Positions 7,454-14,825 of a stretch of 35,059 bases of DNA are shown here, in pieces. Below the pieces are notes generated by a model. It did no database searches and was not told the DNA's origin. It saw nothing but the letters and a program-made list of their open reading frames with translations. How positions within the stretch are numbered: the stretch's first letter is position 1; each line of letters starts with the position of its first letter. Origin of the DNA: an uncultured Collinsella sp. (GTDB taxonomy: Bacteria; Actinomycetota; Coriobacteriia; Coriobacteriales; Coriobacteriaceae); the NCBI GenBank assembly GCA_900545905.1, contig URBA01000002.1, forward strand, positions 1 to 35,059. The letters run 5' to 3'. The translations under genes were made by a program, and so were the position numbers.

Positions 7454-8380
7454 CTAGTGCTCCTCGCCGGCGCGGGCCAGGTCGTAGGGCGTGGTCTGGT
7501 AGACGTAATAGTTGAGCCAGTTGGTGTAGAGCAGCTGAGCTTGGCTACGCCAGACGTTGCGCGGCTCGGCCGTGGGGTCGTCATTCGGGAAGTAATGCGC
7601 CGGCACCTGAGGGTTGAGCCCGCGCTTCACGTCGCGCTCGTACTCCAGGCGCAACGTGTCGGTATCGTACTCGGGGTGGCCAAATACAAAGAAGCGACGG
7701 CTGTCGGTCGACTTGACGATGTACAGGCCCACCTCGTCGGACACGGCCACGACCTCAAGCTGCGGCTCGGCCTCCACATCCTCGCGGCGCACGTCGGTGT
7801 TGCGCGAATGTACGGCATAGAAGCGGTCATCGAAGCCGCGGACCAGCGGGCTTTGCGGCTTCACCAGATAATGCTCGAACACGCCACTTGCCTTGGCCGG
7901 CAGGTCGTACTTCTGGATACCGTAATGATGGTACAGGCCAGCCTGCGCGCCCCAGCAAATGTGCAGCGTAGAGTGCACGTGCGTGGTGGACCAGTCCATG
8001 ATCTGGCAGAGCTCGGGCCAGTAGTCGACCTCTTCGAACGGCATCTGCTCCACCGGCGCGCCCGTGATAATCAGGCCGTCGTAGTGGATGTCGCGGATGT
8101 CGTCGAACGTGCGGTAGAACGTCTCCAGGTGGCCGGCGCTCACGTGCGTGGCCTCGTGCGTTTTGGTGCGCAGCAGGTCCACCTCCACCTGTAGCGGCGT
8201 GTTGGAGAGCTTGCGCATGATCTGCGTCTCGGTGGCAATCTTGGTGGGCATGAGGTTGAGGATGAGTACGCGCAGCGGACGGATGTCCTGGTGCAGCGCG
8301 CGGTACTCGGTCATGACAAAGATGTTCTCGCTCTCGAGCTGCGCGGCGGCAGGGAGGGCGTCTGGAATGCGAATGGGCAT
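7454..8380 (-). CDS. metA: Homoserine O-acyltransferase (MetA), probably acetyl-specific
   Basis: First committed step of methionine synthesis: acylates L-homoserine. At 308 aa it matches MetA, and the catalytic residues fall on the family numbering: Cys142 (ICWGAQAG), His235 and Glu237 (FGHPEYD). Residue 111 is Glu (TGAPVEQ). In the studied MetA enzymes Glu at 111 goes with acetyl-CoA and Gly with succinyl-CoA, so I predict homoserine O-acetyltransferase activity despite the usual 'succinyltransferase' label. AAGGAG stands four bases before the ATG. The gene is divergent from the dehydrogenase at 8591. I see no SAM riboswitch in the short leader. Confidence 0.95.
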   Translation of the reverse strand: MPIRIPDALPAAAQLESENIFVMTEYRALHQDIRPLRVLILNLMPTKIATETQIMRKLSNTPLQVEVDLLRTKTHEATHVSAGHLETFYRTFDDIRDIHYDGLIITGAPVEQMPFEEVDYWPELCQIMDWSTTHVHSTLHICWGAQAGLYHHYGIQKYDLPAKASGVFEHYLVKPQSPLVRGFDDRFYAVHSRNTDVRREDVEAEPQLEVVAVSDEVGLYIVKSTDSRRFFVFGHPEYDTDTLRLEYERDVKRGLNPQVPAHYFPNDDPTAEPRNVWRSQAQLLYTNWLNYYVYQTTPYDLARAGEEH

Positions 8381-8479
8381 GGATGCTCCTTACGAGTCAG
8401 TTGCAGCTATGGTACAACGAGCGGCCCCATTCGCGCGAGCACATCGCCCAGCGATGCCGTCAGCGGCCCAAATCACTCC

Positions 8480-8513
8480 AAAAGTAGAGATTAAGGCATG
8501 CCCAAAAATCTAT
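8480..8513 (-). repeat. Decayed inverted copy of the 5729-5768 hairpin
   Basis: Read leftward it gives ATAGATTTTTGGGCATGCCT followed by a damaged right arm, matching GTAGATTTTTGGGACATGCC at 5735. It lies in the divergent gap between metA and the dehydrogenase. Confidence 0.55.
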
Positions 8514-8547
8514 GGCGCTTTAGCCTAGCAAAGTGGCAGCAGGACGC

Positions 8548-8553
8548 TACAAT
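8548..8553 (+). promoter_or_regulatory. Putative -10 box of the dehydrogenase gene
   Basis: TACAAT, 37 nt before the ATG. No good -35 hexamer is visible at the right distance (CTAGCA at 8525 is the best), so the call is weak. Confidence 0.35.
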
Positions 8554-8590
8554 GGTTCGACGCGAAAAACTCGGCCGAAAGGATACATAT

Positions 8591-9568
8591 ATGTACCAGA
8601 CGCGTAAGATCGGTGTGGTCGGCCAGGGCCACGTAGGAGCACATGTTGCCAACAGTCTGCTCATGCAGGGCATTGCCGATGAGCTGTACCTGTGCGATAT
8701 CAACGAGGCCAAGGTGACGTCCGAGGTCCAGGACCTGCGCGACTCCCTTTCGTTTGTCCCGTACAACACCAAGATCGTCAACTGCTACGACCACTACGAG
8801 GAGCTTGCCTGCTGCGACGTCATCGTCAACGCCGCCGGCAAGGTCGCACTGGCCGCCGGCAACCGCGACGGCGAGCTGTTCTTTACCACCGACGCCGCCC
8901 GCACCTTTGCCAAACGCATCGTCGACGCCGGCTTCGACGGCATCTTCGTAAGCATCTCCAACCCCTGCGACGTCGTGTGCACCGAGCTGTGGCACCTGAC
9001 CGGCTACGACCCCAAGAAGATCATCGGCTCGGGCTGCGGCCTGGATTCCGCCCGCCTGCGCACCGAGATCTCCAAAAAGGTCGGCGTGAGCCCCAAGTCC
9101 ATCGACGCCTACATGATCGGCGAGCACGGCTTTAGCCAGCTGGCCGCCTTTAAGGCCGCAACCATCGCCGGCAAGAGCCTTAACGAGCTTCAGGCCGAGA
9201 ACCCCGACAAGTACGCCTTCGACCACATGGAGGTCGAGGAGCTCGCACGCAAGGGCGGCTACGTAACCTACCAGGGCAAGCAGTGCACCGAGTACGCCGT
9301 CGCCAACTCCGCCGCGCGCGTCTGCGCTGCCGTGCTGCACAACGAGCACGTCGTGCTTTCGGCCTCCACGCTCATGACCGGCCAGTATGGCGAGGAGGGC
9401 ATCTTTACCTCCCTGCCGTGTGTGATCGGTGCCGAGGGCGTCGAGGAGGTCTACACGCTGGACCTGTCCGAGCACGAGCTCGAGGGCTTCCACAAGAGCT
9501 GCCAGCACATCCGCGACAACATCGCCCAGCTCGACTGGTGGGACGCCGAGGCCCACGACGCCAAGTAA
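8591..9568 (+). CDS. L-2-hydroxyacid dehydrogenase (LDH/MDH superfamily)
   Basis: NAD-dependent oxidoreductase of 325 aa that interconverts a 2-oxoacid and its L-2-hydroxyacid. The Rossmann motif GQGHVG is at residues 11-16, with Asp36 (LYLCDIN) selecting NAD. SNPCDV is at 123-128, the substrate Arg155 sits in DSARLR, and the catalytic pair is Asp152 with His179 (GEHG). The mobile loop (AAGKVALAAGNRDGEL) lacks the Gln of classic lactate dehydrogenase and the Arg of malate dehydrogenase. It looks more like L-2-hydroxyisocaproate dehydrogenases, so branched or larger 2-oxoacids are likely substrates. The ATG is preceded by AAAGGA nine bases upstream. Monocistronic, with a strong terminator after it. 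Confidence 0.88.
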   Translation: MYQTRKIGVVGQGHVGAHVANSLLMQGIADELYLCDINEAKVTSEVQDLRDSLSFVPYNTKIVNCYDHYEELACCDVIVNAAGKVALAAGNRDGELFFTTDAARTFAKRIVDAGFDGIFVSISNPCDVVCTELWHLTGYDPKKIIGSGCGLDSARLRTEISKKVGVSPKSIDAYMIGEHGFSQLAAFKAATIAGKSLNELQAENPDKYAFDHMEVEELARKGGYVTYQGKQCTEYAVANSAARVCAAVLHNEHVVLSASTLMTGQYGEEGIFTSLPCVIGAEGVEEVYTLDLSEHELEGFHKSCQHIRDNIAQLDWWDAEAHDAK

Positions 9569-9609
9569 GCCGCTGGCTGCCGCAACCTTGCGAATCTATG
9601 CGCGATACT

Positions 9610-9652
9610 AAGCGGGCCGCGCCGGAAACCCACCGGCGCGGCCCGCTTTTTA
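9610..9652 (+). terminator. Terminator of the dehydrogenase gene
   Basis: Long GC stem AAGCGGGCCGCGCCGG / CCGGCGCGGCCCGCTT with a 7-nt loop (AAACCCA), followed by TTT. It also lies 48 bp past the stop of the convergent SIS gene and may stop that transcript too. Confidence 0.9.
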
Positions 9653-9699
9653 CGCACGCTGTTCGCTTGCGAATCGAAGGTGAATGCTTTTCCCGGTAC

Positions 9700-10668
9700 C
9701 TAGTACTGCTCGATGCCCATGTAGCGACGAATCTCGGGGCTGTGGTCGAACACCTTGCCGCGGGCGGCGCGCAGCTCGCAGCTCATGTTGTAGAAGAAGA
9801 TCGGCTCCAAGTACGAACGCACACTGGCGGGCACGTCGCCCACGCCGTACTCAAGCGCGTCGAGCACCATAATCGTATCGGTGTGCGTGTTGAGGAACGC
9901 AAGGGCGCGCTCCTCCATGGGGCGGCACTCGCCCGCGCCAAGCTGAACAAAGTAGAACACACCGGGCTCGGTGGCCTCGAACGGGCCGTGGAAGTACTCG
10001 CCGGAGTGGATGTAGCAGCAGTGCTGCCACTGCATCTCCATGAGCGAACAGATGGCCATGGCGTAGGTCTGGCTAAAGTTGGGGCCGGAGCCCAGGATAT
10101 AGAAGAACTTGTGCTGCTGGCAGAGCTCGGCAAAGCGGGCGCCCAGCTCGGCGTTGACCTTCTCGCGGGCGGCGGGCAGCAGCGCATCCATCTGCTTGAG
10201 GCCCTCGTACATGTCGGCGAGTGCCTCGTAGCCTTCCTGCTGGTCAAGCAGCTCGGCGGCGATCAGAGCGCCGATGCCCTGCGGTACCTCGGCCTGCGGC
10301 ACGCCCTCGCCCCAGGGATAGACCCAGGTAGTCCACTTGCCGTTGTCGATCTTGGAGCCCTCGCAGTCGGTGAGGGCAACGACCTCGGCGCCGGCGGCCA
10401 GCGCCATCTCGCAGCCGTCGACGACCTCCTGCGTGTTGCCGCTGTGGCTGCAGGCAATAACGAGTGACTTCTCACCAAGGCTCTTGGGGGCCATCAGGCA
10501 AAACTCGCGTGCCGTGTAGACCGTCGAGGTAAACGTAGTGGCCTCGCGCTTGAGCAGCTCGTTGGCCGGCATCAGGTCAATCATCGAACCGCCGCAGGCG
10601 ATCCAAAAGACATTCTCAATCTTGCCCTTGCGCTCGATAATTTCCTGAATCAGATCGTGTGCATTCAT
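9700..10668 (-). CDS. SIS-domain sugar-phosphate deglycase-like protein (paralogue 1)
   Basis: Double-SIS protein of 322 aa related to FrlB/FraB/GfrEF deglycases and to the isomerase half of GlmS. The first SIS domain has the canonical phosphate loop ACSHSGNTQE (residues 72-81) and the second has ILGSGPNFSQ. Glu211 (EMQW) and His227 (GEYFHGPFE) are 16 residues apart, the spacing I recall for the catalytic Glu/His of FrlB and FraB. Expected reaction: hydrolysis of an Amadori-type 6-phosphate (for example fructoselysine 6-phosphate) to glucose 6-phosphate and the free amine; the actual substrate is unknown. It lies 144 bp downstream of a GntR/UTRA gene, with operator-like palindromes between them. 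The C-terminal RRYM motif is shared with both paralogues in the window. Confidence 0.8.
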   Translation of the reverse strand: MNAHDLIQEIIERKGKIENVFWIACGGSMIDLMPANELLKREATTFTSTVYTAREFCLMAPKSLGEKSLVIACSHSGNTQEVVDGCEMALAAGAEVVALTDCEGSKIDNGKWTTWVYPWGEGVPQAEVPQGIGALIAAELLDQQEGYEALADMYEGLKQMDALLPAAREKVNAELGARFAELCQQHKFFYILGSGPNFSQTYAMAICSLMEMQWQHCCYIHSGEYFHGPFEATEPGVFYFVQLGAGECRPMEERALAFLNTHTDTIMVLDALEYGVGDVPASVRSYLEPIFFYNMSCELRAARGKVFDHSPEIRRYMGIEQY

Positions 10669-10724
10669 GGTGATGCCCCTCCTTGTGCGGCGGTTTTGAA
10701 CGACGACAGCTCGTACCTGCGGTC

Positions 10725-10803
10725 GTTCTATGTTGTCCTATTTATAACACGTGTAATAACGCCCGTGAAGTCATTTCACCAAAGTTGTTCTATATTGTTC
10801 TAT
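10725..10803. repeat. Two 17-bp direct repeats flanking the CACGTG palindrome
   Basis: GTTCTATGTTGTCCTAT (10725-10741) and GTTCTATATTGTTCTAT (10787-10803) differ at two positions and lie on both sides of the palindrome. Each is itself a double TTCTAT motif. Probably additional protein-binding sites. Confidence 0.55.
10742..10759. promoter_or_regulatory. Candidate GntR operator upstream of SIS paralogue 1
   Basis: TTATAACACGTGTAATAA is a palindrome centred on CACGTG with 8 of 9 positions paired. It lies between the GntR gene and the SIS gene. GntR/UTRA proteins bind palindromes of this size, so the neighbouring regulator is the likely partner. Confidence 0.5.
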
Positions 10804-10812
10804 CTGTGGACG

Positions 10813-11568
10813 TTAGATGTCGAAGACGTAGCGCGAGCCCACGATCTTTTGGCGACCGAGCAACAGAGGGCGCTCGCCGGCGTCGGTAAAGTACGCCTCC
10901 ATATAGAAGAGCGGCTCGCCGACCGGCACCTCCAGCAGTGGGGCCGCTTGAGCATCGGCAAGCGCAATCTCCACGGTGCAGGGGTCGGACTTGAGCGGCG
11001 CACGGCCCGAATGCTCGGCAACGAGCGCAAAGATTGAGTTATCGGTGAGGTCCTTGTCGGCAAGCGTCTGCAGGTAGGGATGGTCGGCGAGCACAAAGGC
11101 GTTGTTCTCGAGCATGACAGGGATGCCGTCGGCTGTGCGCACGCGTTCGACCACGATAAGCTCGCAGCCGGGCTCCACGCCAAAGAACGCCGCATCCTCG
11201 TGCGTCGCCGCGACCACCGTGCGCGACACCAGACGCGCACCCGGCACCATGTCGTTGGCAGCGCAACCCTCAGTAAAGCTCTGGACGTCACCCTTCTGGC
11301 GAATCTTGCGCTTGAGCTTGGGCGCACACACAAACGTGCCCCTCCCCTGCTGGCGGTTGAGATATCCCGCACGCGACAGCTCCTCGATGGCGCGGCGCAC
11401 GGTGACGCGCCCCACGCCGTAGGACTTCGCGAGCTCCATCTCGGAAGGAATGCGCGAGCCGGCAGCGTACACGCCGCGCGCGATCTCGCCCTTTAGGTCA
11501 TCCATGACCTGCTGGTACAGCGGCACGGCGGACACGTCAGCGCGGCCGGTTTTATCATCGAATGCCAT
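10813..11568 (-). CDS. GntR/HutC-family regulator with UTRA domain (A)
   Basis: Transcription factor of 251 aa. The N-terminal GntR winged helix (PLYQQVMDDLKGEIARGVYAAGSRIPSEMELAKSYGVGRVTVRRAIEEL, about residues 16-65) has the classic helix-turn-helix, and QQGRGTFV closes the wing. The rest is a UTRA ligand-binding domain of the kind that senses sugar phosphates or related effectors, ending in VGSRYVFDI. It is a paralogue of the regulator at 13886-14605. The start is two bases after the recQ stop and its GGAG lies inside the recQ end, so it may be translationally coupled to recQ. It most likely controls the SIS gene downstream. The frame, length and domain order are all normal. Confidence 0.9.
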   Translation of the reverse strand: MAFDDKTGRADVSAVPLYQQVMDDLKGEIARGVYAAGSRIPSEMELAKSYGVGRVTVRRAIEELSRAGYLNRQQGRGTFVCAPKLKRKIRQKGDVQSFTEGCAANDMVPGARLVSRTVVAATHEDAAFFGVEPGCELIVVERVRTADGIPVMLENNAFVLADHPYLQTLADKDLTDNSIFALVAEHSGRAPLKSDPCTVEIALADAQAAPLLEVPVGEPLFYMEAYFTDAGERPLLLGRQKIVGSRYVFDI

Positions 11569-11570
11569 CG

Positions 11571-13553
11571 TTACGCTCCATCCCGCGCATGCTCGGACTC
11601 AAATTCTTCAATCGCCGCCATAAACTGCTCGCCAAAGGCATCGGCCTTTTTCTCGCCAATGCCGTTGACCTGAATAAGCTCGTCGCGCGTCTGCGGGCGC
11701 AGGCGGCACAGGCCGCGCAGGGCCTTGTCGGAGAAGACCATGTACGGCGCCATCTCCAGCTCGGCCGCGATCTCCTTGCGCAGGGCGCGCAGGCGCTCGA
11801 ACAGCTCGGCATCGTCGCCCACGCGCGGGCGCTGCTCCAGCTCGGCCTCCTCGCGCAGCAGATCCACCGCACGGCGGGCGCGGGCCGAGGCCTTGCGCTT
11901 GGACGCGCGACGCTTAACGGTAAAGGCGAACGCCTCGTCCTCGACCTCGCCAGCACGCGGGCCCAGCCCCACGACCGGGTACTGCCCCTGCGAGGTGGCC
12001 AGATAACCGCGGCCGCACAGCTGGCCGATGATATCCTTGATGCGCCCGACCGATTCGCTCGACAGCTCACCGTAGCCGCAGTCCTCGTCCAAATGCATCT
12101 GGCGAATGCGCTCGGTGTTGCCGCCGTGAAGCACATCGGCGATGAGCGACTTGCCAAAGCGCATGGGACGCGTGGCCACATAACGCACAGCGGCGCGGGC
12201 CATATCGGTGACGTCCTCGACCTCGAACTGCGTGAGGCAGTTGCTGCAGTTACCACAGCCCTCGACCTCGTCCGTAGCGGTGCCGCCCGCGCCAGCCGAA
12301 GCAGCATGCTCGGCCGCGGCCTCGTCGCCAAAGTAGCGCAGCATGTATTCGCGCAGGCAGCCGGTGGTATTGCAGTAGCCCTCCATCTGGCTGAGCAGGC
12401 GGTAGCGATTCTGGAGCGCCCACGCGCGCTGCTCGTCGTCGAGCGCCTCATCGGCAGCATCGCCGCGATCGATCAGAAAGCGGCGCATGCGAAAATCGTT
12501 GCCGTTCCACAGCAAGTGGCAGCTGGCCGGGTCGCCATCGCGGCCGGCACGGCCCGCCTCCTGGTAGTAGGCCTCGATGCTCTCGGGCACGTTGTTGTGA
12601 ATCACGTAGCGCACGTTGGGCTTGTCGATGCCCATACCAAAGGCGTTGGTGGCAACCATCACCTGAATATCGTCGTCGATAAAGGCGCGCTGGCTTTGGC
12701 GGCGGGCGTCGTTGCCCATGCCTGCATGGTAGCGGCCAACGCGAATGCCGCTGGGACCCAGTGCCTCGACAAGCTCGCCTGCCAGCGCATCGACCGTCTT
12801 GCGGGTCGAGCAATACACGATGCCGCTCTCGCTCGAATGCGCGATCACATAGTCACGCACCCACGCTGCCTTGGCCTTGTCGCCCATCTCCTCGCAGCCA
12901 AAGTAGAGGTTCTTGCGATCGAAGCCCGTCACCACCGTCGCGGGGTTTTGCAGACCGAGCATCTGCTGAATGTCCGCGCGCACACGCTCGGTCGCCGTAG
13001 CGGTAAAGGCCGCCACGATAGGGCGCTGCGGCAGGGAATCGATGAACTCGCGAATCTGCAGGTAGGCGGGGCGAAAATCCTGGCCCCATTGGCTCACGCA
13101 GTGGGCCTCGTCAATGGCCACGAGCGGCACGCCAATGCCGCCGTCCGCCGCGGCCTCCTGCACAAAGGCTAAAAAGCGCGGCTCGAGCAGACGCTCGGGT
13201 GCCACGTACATAAGCTGATAGCGGCCCTCGCGCGCCCGCTTGAGCACGGTGTTTTGCTGGGCCGGAGTAAGGCTGGAGTTGAGATAGCTGGGTCGCGCAC
13301 CCGCCGCGAGCAACGCACGGGTCTGGTCCTCCATAAGCGACAGCAGCGGACTCACCACAAAGGTGATCCCGGGTAGCATGAGCGCGGGCACCTGATAGCA
13401 AATGGACTTGCCGGCGCCCGTGGGCATAACGCCCAGCGCATCGCGACCGGCAAGGATCGCATCCACCATGCGGTCCTGCCCCGGGCGAAACGAGGTGTAG
13501 CCAAAATAGGCGCCGAGCGTGTCAAGCGCCATCTGCTGCATGCTATCGGTCAT
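11571..13553 (-). CDS. recQ: ATP-dependent DNA helicase RecQ
   Basis: 3'-5' superfamily 2 helicase of 660 aa for recombination and repair. Motif I (MPTGAGKS) has Lys49, the DEAH box is at residues 148-151 (AIDEAHCVSQWG), and the helicase C domain shows ATNAFGMGIDKPNVRYVIH and QEAGRAGRDG. The RecQ zinc site follows (CNTTGCLREYM, then CGNCSNC), then the RQC winged helix and a C-terminal HRDC domain (about residues 585-650). AGGA precedes the ATG; a second in-frame Met lies four residues in. The neighbouring regulatory genes appear unrelated to its job. A 332-bp gap with structured repeats lies upstream. Confidence 0.96.
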   Translation of the reverse strand: MTDSMQQMALDTLGAYFGYTSFRPGQDRMVDAILAGRDALGVMPTGAGKSICYQVPALMLPGITFVVSPLLSLMEDQTRALLAAGARPSYLNSSLTPAQQNTVLKRAREGRYQLMYVAPERLLEPRFLAFVQEAAADGGIGVPLVAIDEAHCVSQWGQDFRPAYLQIREFIDSLPQRPIVAAFTATATERVRADIQQMLGLQNPATVVTGFDRKNLYFGCEEMGDKAKAAWVRDYVIAHSSESGIVYCSTRKTVDALAGELVEALGPSGIRVGRYHAGMGNDARRQSQRAFIDDDIQVMVATNAFGMGIDKPNVRYVIHNNVPESIEAYYQEAGRAGRDGDPASCHLLWNGNDFRMRRFLIDRGDAADEALDDEQRAWALQNRYRLLSQMEGYCNTTGCLREYMLRYFGDEAAAEHAASAGAGGTATDEVEGCGNCSNCLTQFEVEDVTDMARAAVRYVATRPMRFGKSLIADVLHGGNTERIRQMHLDEDCGYGELSSESVGRIKDIIGQLCGRGYLATSQGQYPVVGLGPRAGEVEDEAFAFTVKRRASKRKASARARRAVDLLREEAELEQRPRVGDDAELFERLRALRKEIAAELEMAPYMVFSDKALRGLCRLRPQTRDELIQVNGIGEKKADAFGEQFMAAIEEFESEHARDGA

Positions 13554-13658
13554 GGTTTCCTAACGTCCAAGTCATCTGCCGCCGATTATACGCCGCCACG
13601 CGGACAGCAGCACACGGCCGCCGCCCAGACTAGTCGTTTAAGAACGCCCCCAACGGCT

Positions 13659-13708
13659 AAGGAGTGTCCCCAGGTGCCGGCAGAAAAGGAACGTCCCCAA
13701 GTGCCGGC
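13659..13708. repeat. Tandem 23-bp repeat with GTCCCC-RGTGCCGGC core
   Basis: Two copies (13659-13681 and 13686-13708) read AAGGARYGTCCCCARGTGCCGGC. They belong to the 'GTCCC...GGTGCC' class of intergenic motifs also seen near 5990 and 6732. Function unknown. Confidence 0.6.
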
Positions 13709-13741
13709 CTGGCAACGCCGATGTTTTGACGCGGACAGCGA

Positions 13742-13840
13742 AAGCCCGCCAGAGCGAGCAAGGTGCCTTGAAACGAGGCGGCATTGACCTTCTGGTCATG
13801 CCGCCGAAGTTGAAAGGCAGATTGCCGCTCTGGCGGGCTT
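13742..13840. repeat. 99-nt multi-stem hairpin element
   Basis: The outer 15-bp arms AAGCCCGCCAGAGCG and CGCTCTGGCGGGCTT enclose a second short stem (GCCTT / AAGGC). An apical hairpin follows, GGCGGCA, TTGACC, loop TTCT, GGTCA, TGCCGCC. Internal loops separate the stems. There is no T run after either arm, so it is not a terminator. It could be a structured RNA or a palindromic repeat; it lies in the recQ upstream gap (13554-13885), which holds no gene. Confidence 0.65.
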
Positions 13841-13853
13841 GCAGCGTCGAGCC

Positions 13854-13880
13854 GTTGCGCGGTTTGGAAAACCGCGCAAC
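13854..13880 (-). terminator. Hairpin after the GntR gene, no T tract
   Basis: Perfect 12-bp stem GTTGCGCGGTTT / AAACCGCGCAAC with a 3-nt loop, starting five bases after the leftward stop. It lacks a T run, so it may stabilise the 3' end rather than terminate. Confidence 0.45.
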
Positions 13881-13885
13881 TAGAG

Positions 13886-14605
13886 CTACATGACCATAAC
13901 GTAGCGCGATCCCACGTAGTACTGCTTACCCATCAAAACCGGCTCGTCATCGGGACCGGTAAAGCCGGCACGCAGGTTGAGCAGCGGATCGTGCGGAGCA
14001 ATGCCCAGCTCGGCCGCCTGCTCGGCGTTAGCTCGAACGGCCTCGACCGTACGGTAGCCAACCGAGACAATCGGCGTTCCGCCAACACGCTCGACCTCGG
14101 CAAAAATCGACTTGTCCTCAAGATCGGCCGTCAACAGCTCACGGTAGGCGTCAAACGGCACAAAGATGTTCTCCTCAAAGATGGGCTCGCCGTCGGCCGT
14201 ACGCACGCGCTTGATATGCAGCAGCAGCGCATCCTTCTGCAGGCCAAAGAACTCCATCTCGTTTTGGCGCGCCGGCACAATCTGGCGATCGACCACATGT
14301 GCACCGGCCTTCATGCCGTTGTTGGCACACAGCGCGGTAAACGTCTGCAGCGTCGAGGCGTGAAACTGGCGATTGATGTGCGGCGTGGAGACAAAGGTGC
14401 CGCGGCCCTGCTGCTTAACCAGGTAACCATCGGAGCACAGCTCCTCGACAGCGCGGCGCACCGTAATTCGGCTCACGTCGTACTGCTCGGCTAGCTCAAG
14501 CTCGGACGGAATACGCTCCTTGGGTGCATAAACACCTTTCTCGATCGCATCCTTGATTTCGTCGTAAATCTGCTGGTAAAGCGGTGCATTTTTGGGCGTA
14601 GGCAT
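13886..14605 (-). CDS. GntR/HutC-family regulator with UTRA domain (B)
   Basis: Transcription factor of 239 aa. The GntR winged helix (residues about 8-70) contains IPSELELAEQYDVSRITVRRAVEEL and the wing QQGRGTFVS. The UTRA domain follows (about 95-235) and ends VGSRYVMVM, like regulator A. Its promoter region carries ACGT-N5-ACGT at 14643-14655, the same motif as upstream of the PTS operon and of the EamA gene, so this protein is the best candidate for the shared regulator and probably controls itself too. The ribosome binding site is weak (AAGAGTG). The gene stands alone between recQ and yitT, several kb from its likely targets. Confidence 0.9.
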   Translation of the reverse strand: MPTPKNAPLYQQIYDEIKDAIEKGVYAPKERIPSELELAEQYDVSRITVRRAVEELCSDGYLVKQQGRGTFVSTPHINRQFHASTLQTFTALCANNGMKAGAHVVDRQIVPARQNEMEFFGLQKDALLLHIKRVRTADGEPIFEENIFVPFDAYRELLTADLEDKSIFAEVERVGGTPIVSVGYRTVEAVRANAEQAAELGIAPHDPLLNLRAGFTGPDDEPVLMGKQYYVGSRYVMVM

Positions 14606-14642
14606 ATCTAATCACTCTTATCGAAATATCGAAATAACTAAT

Positions 14643-14655
14643 ACGTATATAACGT
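14643..14655. promoter_or_regulatory. Operator-like ACGT-N5-ACGT, site 1
   Basis: ACGTATATAACGT, 38 bp upstream of the GntR (B) start. It matches the sites at 20722-20734 and 21994-22006. Confidence 0.6.
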
Positions 14656-14698
14656 CTAGTTTCATGTTACCTCATAATGATAAAACGATACACCCTCC

Positions 14699-14745
14699 CT
14701 ACCAAAAAGCGACAGCTTCATTTTGGTAGGTTTTATCTGGGCAAA
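14699..14745 (+). repeat. Terminator-like 50-bp repeat, copy 2
   Basis: CCTACCAAAA, inner sequence, TTTTGGTAGG, then TTTTATCTGGGCAAA. The complement of 6767-6817. On this strand it has the shape of an intrinsic terminator, but no rightward gene precedes it. Confidence 0.7.
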
Positions 14746-14748
14746 CGA

Positions 14749-14784
14749 GAGCCTCCTGAAAGCAACGAGGCTTTCGGGAGGCTC
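14749..14784 (-). terminator. Terminator hairpin of the yitT-family gene
   Basis: 15-bp stem GAGCCTCCTGAAAGC / GCTTTCGGGAGGCTC with one wobble pair and a 6-nt loop, about 40 bp past the leftward stop. The following T run is short (TCGTTT). Confidence 0.65.
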
Positions 14785-14825
14785 AAGCGGACAGGATTGC
14801 GCCAGGCCGGCAAAATGCCAAAACC

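Noticed and set aside
8381..8479. SAM or T-box riboswitch before metA
   Set aside because: The leader is short and I cannot find the conserved stems or a terminator/antiterminator pair.
9283..10467. Rightward frame running from the dehydrogenase through the terminator into the SIS gene
   Set aside because: It overlaps two well-supported genes and a strong terminator and shows no domain.
11562..13172. Long open frame opposite recQ
   Set aside because: Shadow frame; recQ on the other strand has intact helicase, RQC and HRDC motifs.
14699..14745. Functional rightward terminator
   Set aside because: No rightward gene precedes it; the same sequence recurs elsewhere, so I list it as a repeat.
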